A model generated the notes under the pieces. That model saw only the letters and a program-made list of their open reading frames with translations, was not told the DNA's origin and ran no database searches. Position numbers and translations under genes: made by a program. Of a DNA stretch of 7,681 bases, positions 5,453 to 7,681 are shown piece by piece. Numbering within the stretch: the stretch's first letter is position 1; the number at the start of each line of letters is the position of its first letter. The stretch comes from Candidatus Dormiibacterota bacterium (GTDB lineage: Bacteria; Chloroflexota; Dormibacteria; Aeolococcales; Aeolococcaceae): contig PLDZ01000004.1 in the NCBI GenBank assembly GCA_003136295.1, positions 1 to 7,681 on the forward strand, written 5' to 3'.

Positions 5453-7021
5453 TTAGCTGGTGGGGAACGCCTCTGGAACCATGCCGGGCAAGCCATCGGT
5501 GCAGAAGTCGGCGGCGCGGGGTGCCTCGCCGGTTCGCAGCCGTCCTACGCCGTCGAGCATGGGTGTGAGCTCGGGTGGTGTTTCCGCGATCGTGGCGATC
5601 ACGACGTCCACAGCGAAAGGCAGCCACTGCGTGCCGGCGTGCTCTCGAAGGATCGCGATCGCGGTCGTGGAATCCATCGCCCGGCGGTAGTGACGCGCAT
5701 GCGCCATTGCGTCGTACGCATCACAGACCGCGAGGATCGCTGCCTCGACGGGGATCTCGTCTCCGAGCAGGCGATCTGGATACCCAGCGCCGTCATTGCG
5801 TTCGTGATGGGCACGCACCAATGGCGCGGCCCGTGCGAGCAGCGGGCTGGCGGCGAGGATCGCTTCTCCGACCGCCGGATGCACCTGCATGCGCAGGGTC
5901 TCCGCACTGGTCAGTGGTCCCGGCTTAGTGAGGATGGCGTCGGGCACGTCCAGCTTGCCGATATCGTGGAGGAGCGCTGCGAGCCCGAGGTGGCGCAGCT
6001 TTGACCCGCGCAGACCAGCGCGCTCGCCCGATCGAATGGCCAACTCGGCCACGCGCACGACGTGATCTCGGGTGATCGCGTCCTTGGTGGCGAGTGAGGC
6101 AACGAAGCGATGAACGATCGGCGACAAGCCGAGTTCGAGCGCGATCACCGGATCGCGAGTCACGATCGGGGCGATCACGCTGCTGATGGAGCGGTCGGGT
6201 CGATACCCGACAATCAGGGCCGCAGCAACGACCAGGACTCCCCCGACGTCGAGTGCGTGGGCGGCCCACCAGGCGGCCGAGAAGGGCGGATCACCGAGCC
6301 AGACGAGCCCTGAGAGTCCGAGCAGTGCGACACCGATCGCTGCCATAAGGCAAGCGCGCCTGCGCCCGAGCCAGTACAGCCTGAGCTGGCGGAGGGAGAT
6401 CACTAATGCCGCTGCCACCGTGGGAAGGGTCACCACGAGGGCAACGACGCTCCCGCCAGCACTCGCGGCCACGGCATTCGGTGCGATGACGAACCATGTG
6501 GCGACTGCGGCGGAGCCGACCACCCAAGCCCCGGTCCAGATGCGGACATGACGCGCCGCCCAGACGGAGAACCGCAAACGAGGCACGAGCAGCGGCGATG
6601 CCGCCGCCATGGCCATCGGGTTGGCAACCAGGACTGCGGTCGTGAGTACATGAGTCGGGCCGAAGAGCACCCCTGGGGACGTGAGCCCGTGCACAAGCGC
6701 GAGAACAGACTGGACGCAAATCGCCGCTCCCAGAATGGCGACTTCCGCAAGATCGTCCCGCCAGCCGATCAGAAGTGCCACGAGCCCGCCGCACCAGCAC
6801 AGGCTAGCTGCGGGGACGACGATCCAGAACAGGCCGAGCGGCGAGACCCAGAAGGGTCGTGCCAGCGGTGGCCACCACACCCCGGCGATGAGCAACGCGG
6901 CGCCGAGGCCGATGACCGTGAGCCAGGGAACGACGCCGGGACGGTTTGCGAGGTGTGCAGCTCGCCAACCCCTGAACTCCGACTTCGCGCGTGCCGGCAC
7001 GGCGGTTGTTCCAGGTTCCAT
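5453..7021 (-). CDS. Membrane-anchored HD-GYP cyclic-di-GMP phosphodiesterase
   Basis: This 522-residue protein has two parts. Residues about 30-273 form roughly eight hydrophobic membrane segments (near 33-49, 62-86, 93-110, 122-141, 162-181, 190-210, 223-241 and 258-273), a sensor-like module I cannot assign to a named family. Residues about 300-490 are an HD-GYP domain: HDIGKLDVPDAILTKPGPL from 352 (metal-binding His352-Asp353), VHPAVGEAIL (His381), HHERNDGAGYP (405-415) with the GYP triad, and CDAYDAM (Asp434). All metal ligands and the GYP motif are intact, so hydrolysis of c-di-GMP to pGpG/GMP on the cytoplasmic face is expected. No GGDEF, PAS or receiver domain is present. An in-frame stop lies about 55 bases upstream of the ATG at 7019-7021, so this is the first ATG. 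There is no ribosome site, but TATCGT lies nine bases before. A GGDEF-like fragment lies upstream on the same strand. Confidence 0.92.
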   Translation of the reverse strand: MEPGTTAVPARAKSEFRGWRAAHLANRPGVVPWLTVIGLGAALLIAGVWWPPLARPFWVSPLGLFWIVVPAASLCWCGGLVALLIGWRDDLAEVAILGAAICVQSVLALVHGLTSPGVLFGPTHVLTTAVLVANPMAMAAASPLLVPRLRFSVWAARHVRIWTGAWVVGSAAVATWFVIAPNAVAASAGGSVVALVVTLPTVAAALVISLRQLRLYWLGRRRACLMAAIGVALLGLSGLVWLGDPPFSAAWWAAHALDVGGVLVVAAALIVGYRPDRSISSVIAPIVTRDPVIALELGLSPIVHRFVASLATKDAITRDHVVRVAELAIRSGERAGLRGSKLRHLGLAALLHDIGKLDVPDAILTKPGPLTSAETLRMQVHPAVGEAILAASPLLARAAPLVRAHHERNDGAGYPDRLLGDEIPVEAAILAVCDAYDAMAHARHYRRAMDSTTAIAILREHAGTQWLPFAVDVVIATIAETPPELTPMLDGVGRLRTGEAPRAADFCTDGLPGMVPEAFPTS

Positions 7022-7331
7022 TGAGCAATCACGATAGTCATGGCGCCCGAAGTGAACGGCCAGGTCACGAGTCTCTCACTGGTCCGTGGACGCGCCGTGG
7101 CAGTCCATGCGATCCGAACGGCCCGGTTACGCTCTGGCATCCGAGCGGGGAGAGCTCCACTTTTGCGCTGGTGGCACAAGCACGATCAGCGGTCAGGTGG
7201 GTTCATGCGGCGCCGCGAGCGGCGATGTTGCCGCAGTCATCAGCGCGGCAAAGTCTCCCGGCCGCGAGGCCGGCAGGGTCGTCCACCCCAGGGTGCAGCG
7301 AACACCGGAGCCGCCGGGCCAGCGGCGCCGG
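7022..7331. other. Non-coding or decayed stretch upstream of the HD-GYP gene
   Basis: Several frames stay open through this GC-rich stretch, but their translations are Arg/Pro/Ala-rich without motifs and have no ribosome sites, so I treat none as genes. It contains a perfect 10-bp palindrome, GCGGCGCCGC (7207-7216). Given the GGDEF-like stub immediately to the right, the region may be decayed coding sequence. Confidence 0.4.
7031..7036 (-). promoter_or_regulatory. Possible -10 hexamer for the HD-GYP gene
   Basis: On the minus strand TATCGT (fits TANNNT) ends nine bases before the HD-GYP ATG, which lacks a ribosome site, so a very short or leaderless transcript is possible. No -35 is seen at the right distance, and the match is to a loose consensus. 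Confidence 0.28.
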
Positions 7332-7451
7332 TCAGCTCGTGGCGTCGCAGACGACGCGATTCGTCCCCGCATCTCTGGCTGCGTACACGTTGCGATCGGC
7401 AACGGACCGACACCCCCCCAAGCACTGCGACAGCAAAACCGATACGCTGTA
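7332..7451 (-). pseudogene. Fragment resembling the C-terminal end of a GGDEF (diguanylate cyclase) domain
   Basis: A minus-strand frame ending at the TGA 7332-7334 reads ADRNVYAARDAGTNRVV (7350-7400). This matches the closing helix and strand of GGDEF domains, whose usual form is ADxALYxAKxxGRNRVV. Just before it is a short strand-like stretch, HYSVSV, that could correspond to the TVSIGVA strand, but the connecting segment is about eight residues too short. Nothing like the GG[D/E]EF loop or the rest of the roughly 160-residue domain is found further upstream (higher coordinates), so this is a degraded remnant without cyclase activity. It lies 310 bp upstream of the HD-GYP gene on the same strand, suggesting a former c-di-GMP gene pair. 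Identification rests on about 20 residues, so a chance match is possible. Confidence 0.45.
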
Positions 7452-7558
7452 ATGGAACACGGAGCGAGAGGGAGCGGCTTGGGACGCAAACCTGGCGCGC
7501 GAGATGCGGCGGGAATCCCGCTCAATTACAGTCGATTCCATCGCTTTCCAGTCTGCAT

Positions 7559-7639
7559 GGACTAGTGCTCTTTCCAACGATTTCCCTACGAAACCACTCT
7601 AACTTGAGTTCCGAGCGCCTTCCGGAAATAAGGACTAGT
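7559..7639. repeat. Direct repeat GGACTAGT flanking an AT-richer spacer next to the tRNA fragment
   Basis: GGACTAGT occurs at 7559-7566 and again at 7632-7639, 73 bp apart. The second copy runs into the tRNA-derived sequence. The spacer is clearly richer in A and T than its surroundings and contains a perfect palindrome, TTCCGGAA (7620-7627). Such repeats beside an att core can be integrase arm-binding sites, but no integrase gene is visible in the window to support this. Confidence 0.35.
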
Positions 7640-7681
7640 CTGGGGGACCAGGGGTCGCAGGTTCGAGTCCTGTCTCCCCGA
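7638..7681 (+). tRNA. 3' fragment of tRNA-Pro(GGG), probable attachment-site remnant
   Basis: The last 44 bases reproduce tRNA positions from about 30 to 73. In order they are the anticodon loop CTGGGGG (7640-7646; U33, anticodon GGG, G37), stem ACCAG, variable loop GGGTC, T-stem GCAGG, T-loop TTCGAGT, CCTGT, acceptor strand CTCCCCG and discriminator A (7681). G72-A73 with an implied C1 is typical of tRNA-Pro. The five bases before the loop (CTAGT) pair with ACCAG at four of five positions. Further left there is no D-arm and no CGGGGAG acceptor strand. The piece is therefore a tRNA 3' half, as left at the distal end of an element integrated in a tRNA gene. The right edge of the window cuts off whatever follows, including any CCA. 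Confidence 0.65.

Noticed and set aside
5442..5460. GCGTTAGC near the HD-GYP stop as an integron attC core
   Set aside because: The seven-base GTTRRRY consensus is not met and no matching partner core was found in the 5172-5452 gap.
6548..7024. Plus-strand frame of 158 codons opposite the N-terminal part of the HD-GYP gene
   Set aside because: Composition is charged and proline-rich; the opposite strand encodes a coherent membrane domain continuous with HD-GYP.
7146..7152. CGGGGAG as the 5' acceptor strand of the tRNA ending at 7681
   Set aside because: It matches the acceptor strand, but it is about 490 bases upstream, is not followed by a D-arm, and no group I intron features were seen; a chance heptamer is more likely.
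7086..7565. Plus-strand frame of 159 codons near the right end
   Set aside because: No ribosome site or motif, Arg/Gly/Pro-rich composition, and the minus strand carries the GGDEF-like stub.

Overview
The window is GC-rich DNA with tightly packed, GC-ending codons. It most likely comes from an actinobacterium or a close high-GC relative. Supporting signs are a group-4 (ECF) sigma factor paired with a small zinc-type anti-sigma protein, a tandem-domain DUF427 protein, strong GGAGG-type ribosome sites mixed with at least one apparently leaderless start (TAGAAT six bases before an ATG), and hairpins without U-tracts between convergent genes. No rRNA, CRISPR array, transposase or integrase was found, so genus-level placement is not possible from this sequence alone.

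Layout from left to right. Bases 1-341 hold no gene I can support, only a possible truncated reading frame at the left edge and an 11-bp inverted repeat. A plus-strand SnoaL/DUF4440-like gene (342-726) follows; its last 29 codons lie in a different frame from the rest. It converges on a minus-strand operon read from 3072 down to 875: ECF sigma factor, GTGA-overlapping soluble zinc anti-sigma factor, two-domain DUF427 protein, and an intact SnoaL-like protein. Divergent from the sigma factor is a plus-strand cluster (3201-5171): a short-chain dehydrogenase/reductase, a WCPYC-type AhpC/TSA peroxiredoxin-like protein, the internally deleted remnant of a second peroxiredoxin-like gene, and an antibiotic-biosynthesis-monooxygenase (ABM/YgiN-like) protein. 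This resembles the redox and quinone/aldehyde detoxification sets common in soil bacteria.

A structured intergenic segment (5172-5452) separates that cluster from a convergent minus-strand gene for a membrane-anchored HD-GYP phosphodiesterase (5453-7021), which would degrade cyclic di-GMP. About 310 bp upstream of the HD-GYP gene, on the same strand, is a short fragment that reads like the C-terminal end of a GGDEF (diguanylate cyclase) domain.

The window ends exactly on the discriminator base of the 3' half of a tRNA, best read as tRNA-Pro(GGG): anticodon loop, variable loop, T-arm and 3' acceptor strand are present, but no D-arm or 5' acceptor strand precedes them. This is the classic form of an attachment-site remnant at the far end of an integrated element. 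Together with three broken genes (a frameshifted SnoaL, a deleted peroxiredoxin and a GGDEF stub), it suggests that at least the right part of the window is an old, decaying genomic island. No clearly new molecular system was recognised. The most promising leads are the tRNA-fragment boundary, the ECF/zinc-anti-sigma/DUF427/SnoaL operon, and the unexplained structured element at 5265-5345.
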